Source: Gautieria morchelliformis
Taxonomy: Eukaryota > Basidiomycota > Agaricomycetes > Gomphales > Gomphaceae
Reading direction: 5' to 3'
Assembly (NCBI GenBank): GCA_015179125.1
Contig: WHVA01000048.1
Coordinates: 292,622 to 356,621 of the forward strand
Length of the DNA: 64,000 nucleotides
Position 1 is the stretch's first letter, and every line of letters starts with the position of its first letter. The notes beneath the pieces are model-generated. The model was not told the DNA's origin and ran no database searches. It saw only the letters and a list, made by a program, of their open reading frames with translations. Of this stretch, positions 53,500 to 64,000 are shown piece after piece. The position numbers were made by a program, and so were the translations under genes.

Positions 53500-54110
53500 A
53501 TAAAAAAATATGGAACAACAAGGAAAGACATGACTTGTCGAGAATAACGTAGCACCGACGATGGATAACGCCGCGTATGCCACTGGTACAGATGCCGCAA
53601 GCACAAAGATCGTCGAGTTCGCGGTATGGCCGTGCCGGCGTAGACGTAGGGCGAGCACGCTGACCGCACTCAGCACGTCGAAATTGACCAACAGCCCTAA
53701 AGTACTATAGATGTTATACAGCAAAGCAGAACAGATACGGCAAACAACGCACAGCGGTTCACCATCCATCCCCACTCAAGCTAGTGAGCATGTCTTTAAA
53801 GAGCAGAAGGCCTTGAAACACCTTAAGAGTTACAGGGCAGTCCAAACACAACTCACCGGAGAACACCGCCATGCCTACGTGGATAATGTGGCGGTAACCA
53901 TGACGAGGCCGTACACATCCGATGCGAGAAGTGCCGCAGAGTCAGAAGAGTACAACACCCACAAGGGAAGCGAGGACGCCGATGGCGGAATACGCGCCTA
54001 CATAGAACAGCGGGTGCAGCACCACCTGCCTCTGCTTTAACATCTGGCTGTCCGTTCGAGTCGAGCGTCGTCTGGGTAAGACCCGGGCTAACAGCTATAG
54101 GACCCCGCTC
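53500..54110 (-). pseudogene. ABC transporter (ABCC/MRP-like) membrane-domain relic
   Basis: Minus strand. About 54035-53940 reads LHPLFYVGAYSAIGVLASLV then GVVLF; the next frame reads ASDVYGLVMVTATLST (about 53930-53880); 53775-53500 reads LLYNIYSTLGLLVNFDVLSA and VPVAYAALSIVGATLF. The order (PLFYVGxYxxIG helix, a RAS-type coupling segment ending TATLST, then VNFDVLSA helix) is that of the second membrane domain of fungal MRP-type ABC exporters. Frame changes and a stop separate the pieces and no nucleotide-binding domain is visible nearby, so it is a fragment. The identification rests on pattern memory and is tentative. Confidence 0.4.
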
Positions 54111-54139
54111 GTCGTGGCCGGACGCGTCATACGACATAT

Positions 54140-55605
54140 CTACGCGTTTCTCTACTGGAATATTGAACTATGTTGGTTAATGTGTAGTTATTCGACGTCC
54201 CAAGTACCGGTATAGGAGGTGTGGTAGAATTGGATGATGAAAGTTGTGGGCAAGCGGTGTTTGTCACGTACCGCACAATGCGTCACACAAATGCTACTAG
54301 CATCATATTGGATCCAGAACTTAGACAGAAGTGCAACGACAGGCAGGCGGTCACTAAGCGCGGTAACAGTAGGGAAGCTCGCACAACTCAGCAGAATTCG
54401 TCCAGTTAGTTGGCCGAAAGCCAGAGAATTAAGGATTCTGTACTGCGGAAAGTTTGTACCGAACGTTTGCACAGAATTAAAATAGCGATCCAGAGCCGAA
54501 AGTCTGTGTGAGTGCGACGCGAAGGCACGGTGTCATCCGAGGAGAGCAGATGTTCCCTGGGATTTGTCCTGGCGAGTCGATTTCGTACGATCTGCGACGA
54601 GGCGATTCTCACTGGGCCTCACTCCCCATCCCTTCACTATCCCCCCTTCCTCGCCTCGTCCCCTGCCTGGCAGCGTCACCCCCTCCTCCCCCGGGCCCCC
54701 ACACACGCCTTCCTTCTCAGGCGCCTACCCCCTGCTCTCTTCTCTTTTCCCTCCTCCTACTCCCTCAAAACCATGTTATCGCTCACAGTTCGCCGTCTTC
54801 CACACGATTCCTCCGCCGTCAGCTTCCATGGTACATCCCACCCTCCACACTAACAGGACCCGACAGGACATGATCAGGCCATCATTTTCCGTCTCCTCCC
54901 GTCTCTTGCCCGTCCGACACGGAAGATAACAGCGACCGCCTGGCGGCAACAGATAAACACTTACCGTGTGTACGCTCCCCGGCCCCAAAGCCACTGGCAT
55001 GCCATGCGCTTGTGTAAGCCTCTCTACGTACAGTCACAGTAGAGCCCTAATCACTTACTGTATGTAAACATGAACGGCGAGGTCGAGTCACACGGCCACA
55101 TGACGTGGCACCGTCGATCCTACTCGATCGGGCCCGGCCGTTCATACATGTTGAGTACGACAGCCTCGGATTCATTTACCTTCCAGCCCTGCAGGATGGG
55201 CTGGAATAGGTAGGTAGGTTCAGATTTCTCAACCCTATGATCAGATTTCCTGCCGGAGATGACGAACGAGCGACCCTGCGAGGGATCGCCAGGTCGCCAG
55301 GTCGGGGTACCTTACCTCGGTATATGTACAACCGTTAATGGTAAACCAGAGACGGAATCGCTCCTGCACCTACTCTGCAGCTATATCACGATATCCACCC
55401 TGACTCTGAGCGAAAGCTCGAGCTCGCGAAATCATGCATGATAGGACATACACTTCAGTCGTGCCTGATATCGATCCACATGCTGGCGACAACCCTAGCT
55501 TGATTACTTGAATGAACTGGGTGGAGTGCATGTTGATGGCTAGCGAGTGCCGCAGAGAGGGGCCTTTTCGTGGTTGCCATATATAATATGCTAGTTGACC
55601 GTGAA
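54140..55605. other. Gene-poor interval
   Basis: No gene supported; a pyrimidine-rich stretch (54610-54770) gives long but low-complexity Pro/Ser/Leu frames in all three plus frames, a composition effect. Confidence 0.4.
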
Positions 55606-55609
55606 AGGT

Positions 55610-55689
55610 ACTGATATGGTGAAATGGTATCATGCTTGCCTTCCGCTACGTCATAGCAAGCGGCCGGGGTTCGATTCCCCGTGTGCGTA
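55610..55689 (+). tRNA. tRNA-Gly(TCC) with short intron, acceptor stem imperfect
   Basis: Recognised by the A-box-like tggtgaaatggtatca and B-box ggttcgattcc. Anticodon stem cttgc (55635-55639) pairs with gcaag (55656-55660); the loop gives anticodon TCC at 55642-55644, with about 9 nt (55646-55654) as an intron in the usual position after base 37. T-stem cggggttcgattccccg is perfect. The acceptor stem (actgata with tgtgcgt) has two mismatches and one wobble, so the gene may be decaying. Confidence 0.6.
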
Positions 55690-56400
55690 AATTTTGGTTT
55701 TTTCTGAGTTGCGGTTATGTAATAAATAATTCAATCAACTATCTGCACCCCAGCCACGTGCATATTCGGGTGCCTAACACATTTGTTGAAATACCAACTG
55801 ACGCAATTTATGTTTAGTAAGTAACGCGTTTATCTTCATGTCGACAGCTCCGGATCCGCCCACACCCACACCTCCGCTCACTCGAACATGAGCATGTAAC
55901 TCGGCCTGCCAGCGCCTGTGGGTGGCATAGGCCACGCCGGTCGAATGTCGTCCCTGCCTATAGTGTACTACGGGAGGTATGGCATTCTATCCTAATTGGA
56001 GCCAATCTATTCACACGTGGACGTTGACTTCGGCTCCGGATCAGTCTCCTCAAAGATTCATCCATCAAGTATATATAGTATCCCCGTAGCGCCGTGTCTG
56101 CGTTGAGGTTTCTCCCCCGAATCTCAGCCCTGAGCAACATGCAATAAATCAGTAATTTATTTATGGGTCCAAATGGATGTCTATATAGAGGAGATCAAAA
56201 GAAATGGGTTCTAAAACGTGGACGGGTGCAATGGAATAGTGGAATCACTCGAATGGGCCTACTCATCGAAAAGGGAAAAGTGGGACACCTTGTGTTCCGT
56301 GGTATCGGTGATATAGGTGGTATACGGTATATACAGAATGAGGCTGGTGCCAATGCGGGTTATCAATTTGAAGCTTGGACGCGTGCGCCGTGCGCATCAC
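55690..56400. other. Interval without supported gene
   Basis: A plus-strand frame of 186 codons begins at 56163 but lies opposite hydrophobic minus-strand exons from about 56500 and has no domain; not called. Confidence 0.4.
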
Positions 56401-56499
56401 TGATGCGCCGTTCTGTCCGCATTAGCACGTACATCAAGGTGGGTATCTTGCAGATCGGTGAGCGGATAGGTGCGGTTGTCGCCCTCGCTGGATGCAGTC

Positions 56500-57130
56500 T
56501 GTCTGCTTTTACTAATTGTACGCCAAAACGTCAAGGTGGCCAAAGTTTCCTGAGACGAAAGTATAAATGCCAAAAGCATGAACACCATAGCATGAGGGCG
56601 TATACCTTGGTAGTACCCAGAACCAGAAATGCGACAAGAGGGACTTTGTATTGTAGTGTAGAAGTTGAGATGCGTCGAAGAACAAACAGAGGTCGATGGA
56701 GACTCACGTGCAGCTTGGGATAAATCAACCCAGACAGGGACAAAAAGATTGACATGTCTTGTGTCTCTTGTTTTTCTTCCAGTAGATAAATCTGTCAAAA
56801 TCCGATCGAGACTGTGGTTGAAAATAACACTGTCGCATACGCGCTATAATTGAAGAACTGGAGTTAACGTCTTATTATGATGGGAGGTTAAGGAGAAATT
56901 ATACATGGCAACGACTACACGGAAAAGGCTGAAAGCGGCCACCCGCAGGAGAATGGAAAGCGGGATAGCACTCTTGGTCCGGGAGAATCGGTAGGCCGAC
57001 CAGTGGAGATACATGGTTTTCACTAGCAGGACTTTGAAAGGTAAAGAATGTTGAGCACAGATTATCAGCCAAGGAGGAAGAAGTACCATCCCAGACGAGC
57101 GTCATTAGTAAGAACACAAGGACGATTCCG
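56500..57130 (-). pseudogene. Seven-pass receptor-like protein, C-terminal half
   Basis: Minus strand: IVLVFLLMTLVWDG (about 57120), then frames with LPILPDQECYPAF, ILLRVAAFSLFRVVVAMYNF (56930-56870 region) and VPLVAFLVLGTTKVYALMLW (about 56660-56590). This order of hydrophobic helices matches the second half of a basidiomycete seven-pass receptor-like family whose N-terminal helices occur at 58980-59420. About 1.8 kb of unrelated, repeat-rich DNA separates the halves. Frame changes between blocks may be introns, but no full model could be made. Confidence 0.4.
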
Positions 57131-58440
57131 TATGTAAAAAAGCGAAGTTATAGGAGCTTTAAAACAACCCAGATAAGCCTGATAAGCCTAACAAACACCC
57201 CAGCAAGTCTGGGGATGTGTGGTGAGTGCACAAGATAAGGGGCACTCTCCCACAGTCCCCAGCTGTTAGCTGGCGCTTTTTGGCTTATGTAAGCATGCCA
57301 AAAAGCGCAGATACAAAGGAAAGAGTCAACAAGAAGTCACTAACTACCATTGAGAAAAATACCAAGAAAATTAGAGGAAATGTAGAATGGATAGGGCTTC
57401 TAATATCACCATTCAACACCGTATTCAGCCCTCAGACTGGAAACCCGAGTGGTGAGCATTAGGAGAATCGTCAGCTCACAGCCTCGACTTACAACAAATC
57501 ACTTCTCGAGTTTAATTGAACAGTACAGTAAAAGATGTTTGTGATGGATGGCCCTCCAATTCTGATATTGGTGACCTATGTCATAAAAGCATGGTAATGC
57601 TGGTGAGGAGTAATCAAGACACGGGAGCAGCTGGGGCTCACATAACTTGCAGGGATGGAAAGGGATATAAACAAGAGCCAAGGAGACATAATAAGCTTTT
57701 TAACCCAAAGTTTTAGTTACGTAACAGATCTGCTAAATGGAAACCTACAACAATTGTGATCAATCAAGATTGTACAGGACTAATGGTGACCCCATATATT
57801 GCGGTACGCAGTCTGAGCCACAGCTTTGGGGGGTCATGTCAGCAAGGTGTCAGAACCGTCCACACCAGGCGTAAGATCCCAATGTTGAAGACCCTGCACT
57901 AAAAAGGGGTGCCTGTTCTGGTTGGTCGAAAGAGATAAGAAGAAGGACAAGTCTGAAGTAGACAAGCCTCGAAGTAAGAGATTGAGAGAAGAGAGACGAT
58001 AGAGTGAGCAAGGTATCCTCAAGTGCTTAAGGGCACAGGAGACGGTGTAACGTATATGATAACCAAACTAGCGAAATACATGGAGCAAGCTCTGGTATTT
58101 ATCTACTTTGGAAAAGGGGGATGAGTCAGAAGAGAATAGGAGGGATGAGTCACCGTGAGTCAGAATGAGTCAGAATGAGTCAGAGTGAGTCAGAGTGAGT
58201 CAGGTGAGTATGAGAAGGAGTCAGAACAACAAGAGGGATGAGTCACAATGAGTCAGAATGAGTCAGAACGAGTCAGAGTGAGTCAGGTGAGTCATGAAGA
58301 GGAGTCAGGACAATAAAGCTGATATGGTACACAATAGGGGAACTGAGTCATGATGAGTCAATGAAAACAAGAAGAGTGAGTCATGAGGGATACTGGTAAA
58401 TCAAGAGTGACTCATGGAGACAATAATGAGTCGTCCTAAC
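57131..58440. other. Repeat-rich block between receptor halves
   Basis: No gene. Holds a hairpin (gcgctttttggc ... gccaaaaagcgc, about 57269-57308) and the TGAGTCA-type repeat. Possibly an inserted LTR or similar element; ends not identified. Confidence 0.4.
58135..58390 (+). repeat. Degenerate (TGAGTCA)n repeat
   Basis: gagtcagaatgagtcagaat and related gagtca words recur about 25 times, 8-10 bp apart. gagtca is also the AP-1-like core, but the density indicates a minisatellite. Confidence 0.75.
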
Positions 58441-59016
58441 CCCTGAGCCAACCAACAATCCGGAACCACACATCTCTGCTCCAGACACACAGCCTCTGAG
58501 GCAATGCTTGACTTTCCAAGTCAATCGAAGGGGGTGGTGTAGGGTTAGGTGGTTGAGAGGGTTGGAAATGATCGAAACAATATGGGTCATAGCTGGTGCT
58601 AACCCCGCTTTCCAATATCTGAATCTCTACACTTCTCTTGCCCTCATGCACAAAGGGAATATAGTGCATAGGCATGTCAACTCGTCCTGAAGAAGGGTTG
58701 AAGAAGAGTTCATGGGGATCAAGGCTTCCCCAATCCATGCTGTCGGCACTCATCCTGCCAGATCGTCGCCTGGTGTGGACCGGTGATGGTGCCTGAATGC
58801 TTGGCGACATCTGCATAGGGAATGATGGCGTAGGCGCACGTGTGGGAGTGGCAGTGAAGCACATGGCACTGGAGGTGATGGCTCAACTTGGGGTATGAAG
58901 ATGTGATGGCAGTGGTCTGATGAGACGATTGGGGGAAAAGATTCCGTGTAAGCGCTCAGTGCAGTTGGTGAAATAAACCAGTTCATGACACAAGGGGTGA
59001 ATGGTGCGCGCGTCAT
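58436..59016 (-). other. Minus-strand open frames, possibly receptor tail
   Basis: A 142-codon frame (58864-58436) reads SADSMDWGSLDPHELFFNPS, VDMPMHYIPFVHEGKRSVEI and ends at 58436. It looks coding (mixed composition, few repeats) but no family is recognised. It could be a cytoplasmic tail of the 59420 gene or an independent gene fragment. Confidence 0.3.
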
Positions 59017-59420
59017 TCCCTACCTGGATTACCAAAGCGGCAGTAGAACAGGTGGTCATCGCCTGCACGCCAGGAATGAGACAGGCTTGTATAAAACACC
59101 GGCGGGTGAACAGGACACCACGGGAATAGATAGTGCCACCGTAGGGAGCATTAAAAGTGTGTCCTTGAGTGCCCTGATAGAGACTGGAGGCGAAGTCAGG
59201 GTTCAGCAATTCAAAAAAATTGTAGTACATACAGAACACAGAATACGACGCTAGAGACGACCCAAGTCAGACAGAAGTTGAAGAACACTGGGTCTCTATG
59301 AACTTTTCGGGATAAGATAGACACTAGGGCAAGGAGTGGGAGGCCAATATGGCCGCCAGCTATTTGAAAGGTGAAAAAGACCGTTTGTTTCTGTCTAACT
59401 TCTGCTTCAAAGCGTTCCAA
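58980..59420 (-). pseudogene. Seven-pass receptor-like protein, N-terminal half
   Basis: Minus strand from about 59355: IAGGHIGLPLLALVSILSRK, VHRDPVFFNFCLTWVVSSVV form the first two helices, then (59210-59020) QGTQGHTFNAPYG, and CFIQACLIPGVQAMTTCSTA with ALVIQ before a gtaggg splice-like donor. This 'GGHIGLPL ... HRDPVFFNFCLTW ... CFIQACL' arrangement is typical of a large agaricomycete family of G-protein-coupled-receptor-like proteins. Function unknown. The remainder is displaced to 56500-57130. Confidence 0.45.
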
Positions 59421-59599
59421 CGTGGACAGCCTACAAAATGCTCAAACACGCACGTTCATCTCGACGGTACAGATCATTCAAAAAGTCCGTCTGTGCCAGC
59501 GACAGTTGGAGCTGTACGTCGTCAACTTGGAATCCTCGGAAATGGCAATTGATCGCCATTTCTGTCATTACACATAAAACTTAGACCAAATATACAACC

Positions 59600-59998
59600 G
59601 TGAGGGTGTTTACCTGAGACAGCATACTGTCCATTGGCTGGCCCAGTAATTTGCGTAATGTTTGTACCGCTGTTGCACCAACTGATTGCTGCCCAAGCTT
59701 GGAGATTATCGGTTGTACAGCACGTGAAGGTCGTAATATTGCAAGGTTCCTGCCAGGTAGCCTGCCACGTGGCACGCGCAACAGTACACTGGATGGCAAG
59801 TGGTAAGCAGACAACTTTGCATAAGAAGCATATGTATTCGCATTGCTCGGCGGGCCAACAGTGACAGTAGAAACCAATCTATGCTGAGAAAGAGTGGTCG
59901 CTGGGGAGTCTACATCGATAAGATGTCCTGCACGGTAATAAGCAAATCTTACAGTCAACCACAGGAAAAAAGAAGAAAATCGTGGCCAGAGCACAAAT
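59600..59998 (-). other. Possible secreted Cys-rich protein fragment
   Basis: Minus strand begins with a signal-peptide-like MIMICALATIFFFFPVVD (about 59998). Further on one frame reads CTVARATWQATWQEPCNITT, FTCCTTDNLQAWAAISWCNS and GTNITQITGPANGQYAVS before a gtaaac donor at about 59615. The composition (paired Cys, N-glycosylation-like NIT) is that of small secreted fungal proteins. The middle could not be joined with standard introns. Confidence 0.35.
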
Positions 59999-59999
59999 C

Positions 60000-61069
60000 A
60001 TCATGGATCCTGCCAGTGTGAAAAGCGTCGTATTCTATAGATCTATAGATCTTATAGGGATTTTGCTACTTATATATATTGGCTCAACTGATTGAAAATA
60101 TTTGGCACATCATTCAGTTGAGCTAGTATCTATTGGTAGCAAAACCACTGACCGTCAGTTGCAATAATATACTGACACTCGAGTTCGTTGCACTGAGTCG
60201 AACCTTACGGACCAGCAAATACACGGATTGTCTCATGCAGTGCCTGTAGCATCATTGGCATTGATTGATATCGCTGCCCATCATGTACTACAGTACTTGT
60301 GTAATGCGGTCCAGCATCGTCTTCTGCATGAGAATGTATGTCGCCGGACTGGAAACCACCTGTATGGCACCAAACTGTAATCTAGTTAGACGCACACCCC
60401 ACATGTGTGGTCTATAAAGTCTAACTAGCAAATTCCTCGTGGTAAATCTATTCCGTAGTTTATTCCGCGAAACTGTGTCCAGGTCAGTAGTAGTTCCCTT
60501 GACCTGTATAGCCCTGTGGTCCCCTGCTGTGTGTGGACTCTGTACGGCACCGTCCGCCATCAAACTCCACCACCACACGGCCCCTGGCCATGGACGACCT
60601 CGACCCACATGTGCTCGTCGTCGCTGACGGTGAGCACAACACCTTTATAAATAATTACCCAGACATAAAAATATATCACAAATATGCTAAAAATCAGGAG
60701 ATGATGAATATAGCTAGTTCATCATTCCGTCCTAAGCGCCGATCCCATGCTCGCCATCTGCAACGGCGAGCAGGCCGTCTACTTCAAAACTAAATAGCCA
60801 GAAAGTAAAAATATATCACAAATATTCTAAAAATTAGGAGATGACGAATTGTTACTCGCGTGCTACTCGTGTGAGATCACGTGATGCAGTCACCCAATAT
60901 GGTAGTCTGAGTTCAAAGGGAAACCCTATCAGTTTTCCCTTCGAACTCAGGTGCGTAGTGCTAGATACTCACCGAGTAGATAGTAATCTACTCAGTTTTC
61001 CCTTCGAACTCAGGATTGCACGTGACAGGTTATGGGCCCTGCGCTATAATCCAAGGAAAAGATCTCAGT
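60000..61069. other. Non-coding interval with repeats before copia gag
   Basis: A 45-bp direct repeat (aaaaatatatcacaaatat) at about 60668 and 60806; an inverted pair ctgagttcaaagggaaa (60908) and tttcccttcgaactcag (60936), with a third copy of the latter at about 60994. Probably the degraded leader region of the following copia element; no 5' LTR bo rders could be set. Confidence 0.4.
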
Positions 61070-62589
61070 ATGTCCAAATCAGAAGCTGAAGGTCGCGCGA
61101 AAAGCGTCAGACTTACGGGCACGAATTACGATGTCTGGGCAACTGAAATGCAGGAGAAGCTCGTGAAAATAGACGCATGGCGAATAGTCATCAAAAACCT
61201 CAAAAGACCAATGGACGCGAGAGAAGTGGAAAAATGGCTCCTGAAGAGGGAGGAGGCTGCCGGCACCATACTCGAATCCCTAGCTCCGACACAATACATC
61301 CACATCGAGAACATCATGGAAAATCCCATTGAAATGTGGAAAAGGCTAAAAAGCAAGAATCTGGATGGAAGTACTGTCGCCGCAGGAAACAGAACCCTGA
61401 AGCGACGAGGATCCCTTGCATCACTTGCAGAGACACTATCCACATCCTGAGGAAAAGAGCAAAGTATGTCAAACAATGTCACAGAGGAACTCGCTGGGAA
61501 TGCGAACCTACGATCTTCGCCTTCATCATCAATCAATGGAGACACCAATCTGTGCTGGAACACGGACATAGGGGCCACCAGCCACATGACTCCTCATCGT
61601 CATTGGCTGTGGAATTATGAGTACTACAGAGTACCTATCAGACTAGCAACAAACGAGGTAGTGTACTTGGCGAGGTGGGGGCAAGTATTGTTTTCCCCCA
61701 TGATCGATGGGAAGCCGGCACAAGACATTTTGTTCTCGAAGGTTCTACATGTGCCCGCACTCCAGAACAACCTACTTGTGGTCCTCCACCTTACCACACA
61801 CCATAGCTTCACTGTCTGCATCGTGAAGGACCACATATCGTTTATCCGAGACAATAAATTGTGCTTCTGTGCTGCCATACGGAATGGGACGGGTTTCTTA
61901 ACTGGGAACACAGTCCCAAATCAAGAACTCGCACTCACCATCTCTTCACCAATTGTAGACCGACCATTACTCCACAGATGACTCGCACACATCAGACAGG
62001 CGTGGCTGGAGAAGCTCCTAGAAGATAACATGGTCGATGGAATATAGGTAAACTCAAATGGGACTGTTCCTCATATCTGCGAACCATGTATTGCTGCAAA
62101 GCAGCACCGCAACCCCTTTCCAAAGAGGAGCACCAACCGCATGTCCAACCCACTCGATCTTGTTGTCTCAGACGTCCATGGGCCTCTCCCAGTCCGCACA
62201 CCATCAGGACACAAATACTAGATTACTTTCATGGACGACTGCAGGAGGTATAGGACCGTTTATCTCCTGAAGACAAAGGATGAGGCGTTTGATGCCTACC
62301 GAGCCTTCGAAGCACTGGCAGAAAATCAATTAAACTTGAGAGTGAAGCGTTTTAGGGACGACAAAGGCGGGGAGTATATTGGTCATAAGTGGGACCAACA
62401 CTTCCAGCACCGCGGTATACTTCGCGAACATAGTACGAAGGGCACACCGCAGCAGAATGGCATCTCAGAACGGACGAATCGGACCTTCATGGAAGGAACG
62501 ATCGCACTACTACAGCAAGCCCATCTACCAGCGTCAATGTGGGGAGATGCCCTAAAATTATTGGTTCGAATCGTCAATGCCACTCCAAC
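61070..62589 (+). pseudogene. Ty1/copia gag-protease-integrase remnant
   Basis: ATG at 61070 opens a gag N-terminus (VRLTGTNYDVWATEMQEKLV, then MWKRLKSKN) ending at 61450, without the rest of gag or the zinc knuckle. The next frame has the protease CWNTDIGATSHMTPHRHW (active Asp), then the GAG-pre-integrase block and, across two stops (about 62046 and 62219), CEPCIAAKQHR, DLVVSDVHGPLPV (first Asp), FRDDKGGEYIG (second Asp) and GTPQQNGISERTNRTFMEG (Glu). It stops at NATPT near 62589; reverse transcriptase and RNase H are missing. Internal deletion, stops and 3' truncation make it dead. Confidence 0.85.
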
Positions 62590-64000
62590 TGTTTTGGAAC
62601 CCGTTGAACTAAACGTAAAACTGTGGTGTTAAACACAATTCTAAAGTTCAATCAGAGATTTGACTTTACAAGCACACGCAAGCTTCGAAACTATTTTAAC
62701 GGAGAACCCAATTAAGAAATTATACTCTGGTGAACAATCAGAATCAGTATTGGTACAGGAAGTGTAGCAATAGAGATTTAACTGAACACGTGTAGTTCTT
62801 AGATTGTGCAATACTTTGTGAGGTCAAAGAATGTTTATAGGCGTCCAAGGGTCCAGATACTTTAAGGGGGAAAGCTACCTAGAGTCTTAGGACCGCGGGT
62901 CGAGTGAATTAAAGACAACAATAATCCCCAAGACATGAAAAGATAGTTCTGCGCTTGAACTCTTCCTCAGTTCAAGTATGTCACTATTCTTGTGGCTTTT
63001 CTGGTTTTCCAACTCAACAAACGTAGGATATTAACTCACTTACCCTGAGTTAGGTTAATATCTGTAGTGCGTTGATTGATCAAGAAAGATCAATTACTCA
63101 AAAGGCTATTAACCCACTTAACTCAGAGTTAAGTTAATAATCTATTGTGTGAATTGAATAACTAATAACCAAGTCTATTAGATCACTGCTCAGAGTGGTG
63201 TCTAATGGTACAGGATTACTAATCAGTTACTCTTAGTAATGTTGCTGTTCGCAGCGCGATTAGTCAGAGCCTGCTGCAATTAAAATAGAGCACTCTTGTA
63301 CTTCTCAGAGCCAATCAGAGTTGCTGCAATCTTAGACTGTAGCCAAGTCAGTGAGCCAGTACTTCGGTACAAGGCTGTGTTGAAGTCACACTTCAGTTAC
63401 TCAAGGTATGAGTGGTTTGGGTGAAAGATGATTGATTGCTTCACTGCTAAAACTGCAGGCTATTTATACTGCATCTATCTAGCTTATGTAACTACTGCCA
63501 GGAACCTTGTAGAGGCTTCTACTACTGTGAAGAACCTTGTGGAAGCTTAGAGAAGCTTCAGGAAAGGTTTGGAAACTATTGGAAGGCTGTGGAAGGTTCT
63601 ATTGCTATATTGGGTTAAAGTCACAGCTCTGTGACAGTAAAGCTAAGAGTATGTAAGAAACTCCCACGCTCATGTGATTATCATGTGACGAAGGAAAGTC
63701 ATGTGACTTCATGCTGGATTGAGGTCATGTGACTGTGTCATGTGATTGTCAGGTGACCGTAGATAATCAAGTGACTTTGAGGTCAGGTGATTGTCAGGTG
63801 ACTGTAGATAATCAGGTGCTTTGAGGTCAGGTGATGTCAGGTGACTGTGGATGATCAGGTGACTTTGAGCTGTTTTGAGGTCATGTGATAGTCATGTGAC
63901 CGTGGGGAATTCTTAGCTAAACTATCAAGAGATTGTTGTACCTTGTGGACCCAATGTGAGTGTAGCATAGAATATTAATACAATTTCTTGAGGACATTTG
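62590..64000 (+). repeat. Long LTR-like repeat running off the window
   Basis: Copia coding sequence ends abruptly at 62589 and is followed by 1.4 kb of non-coding, repeat-rich DNA starting TGTTTTGGAACC. It has ttaacc/ttaagttaatat repeats (63030-63135), a TATA-like ctatttatactg at about 63461, ggaagg/ggaaact words (63540-63600) and about ten degenerate tcaggtga/tcatgtga words (63670-63900). A TATA box, a TG start and absence of coding capacity suit a long LTR, but the other end is outside the window. Confidence 0.4.

Noticed and set aside
54508..54929. Three overlapping Pro/Ser/Leu-rich frames
   Set aside because: All three plus frames are open because the DNA is pyrimidine-rich; this is a composition effect.
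56163..56723. 186-codon plus-strand frame
   Set aside because: Opposite hydrophobic minus-strand exons with family resemblance; basic, no domain.
58135..58390. Cluster of AP-1-like tgagtca sites as a regulatory array
   Set aside because: Regular degenerate tandem spacing indicates a minisatellite; no promoter is recognised next to it.
61126..61587. Minus-strand frame across copia gag
   Set aside because: Shadow of the gag and protease frames, which carry recognisable motifs.

Overview
The window looks like a chromosome segment of a basidiomycete fungus, probably an agaricomycete. Spliceable genes have short introns (44-64 bp, GT...AG) and there are no operons or Shine-Dalgarno sites. The intact proteins are fungal: an Fzo1-type mitofusin, the Nem1-Spo7 phosphatase subunit Spo7, zuotin, and DUF6533-like seven-pass membrane proteins. 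Transposons are Ty3/gypsy, Ty1/copia, PIF/Harbinger, CACTA/EnSpm, hAT and a pogo-like DDE family. No species assignment is attempted.

Layout. 1-4.13 kb: two different Ty3/gypsy pol fragments joined head to tail, then a 3' LTR. 4.49-5.02 kb: a non-autonomous hAT element with perfect ends and an 8-bp target duplication. 5.08-6.43 kb: a fold-back repeat and a broken copy of an unrecognised gene family ('family X') in which four long hairpins replace sequence. 6.43-23.8 kb: copy A of a segmental duplication, opened by an 11.4-kb CACTA element (8359-19749, itself opened by a 4.0-kb element at 11001-15007) and by a 3.6-kb PIF/Harbinger element (19942-23585). 23.8-24.8 kb: second copy of the fold-back repeat. 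24.9-25.7 kb: an intact three-exon J-domain protein gene that is barely visible as open frames. 25.8-30.8 kb: the better copy of family X plus a tandem array of about 525-bp units. 31.1-34.9 kb: a second, inactivated PIF/Harbinger element. 34.9-37.8 kb: copy B of the segmental duplication, which preserves the empty CACTA site.

37.9-48.3 kb is a compact conserved island: spo7 (minus), fzo1 (plus), zuo1 (plus), a small membrane protein (plus) and an alpha/beta hydrolase (minus). 48.3-60 kb is gene-poor: a possible zinc-finger gene, an ABC-transporter relic, one intron-bearing tRNA-Gly, and a seven-pass receptor-like gene split by unrelated sequence. 61.07 kb to the end is a broken Ty1/copia element truncated by a long LTR-like repeat.

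Biological reading. The conserved genes serve lipid-phosphatase control at the nuclear envelope (Spo7), mitochondrial outer-membrane fusion (Fzo1) and chaperone functions (zuotin; a membrane J-protein with a mitochondrial-looking N-terminus). Everything else is mostly mobile or duplicated DNA. Two patterns are not explained by ordinary transposition: (1) eight long hairpins with mostly very short loops, four of which show by comparison with paralogues that only one arm is ancestral; (2) three tandem repeats whose unit contains a complete intron-like GT...AG segment.
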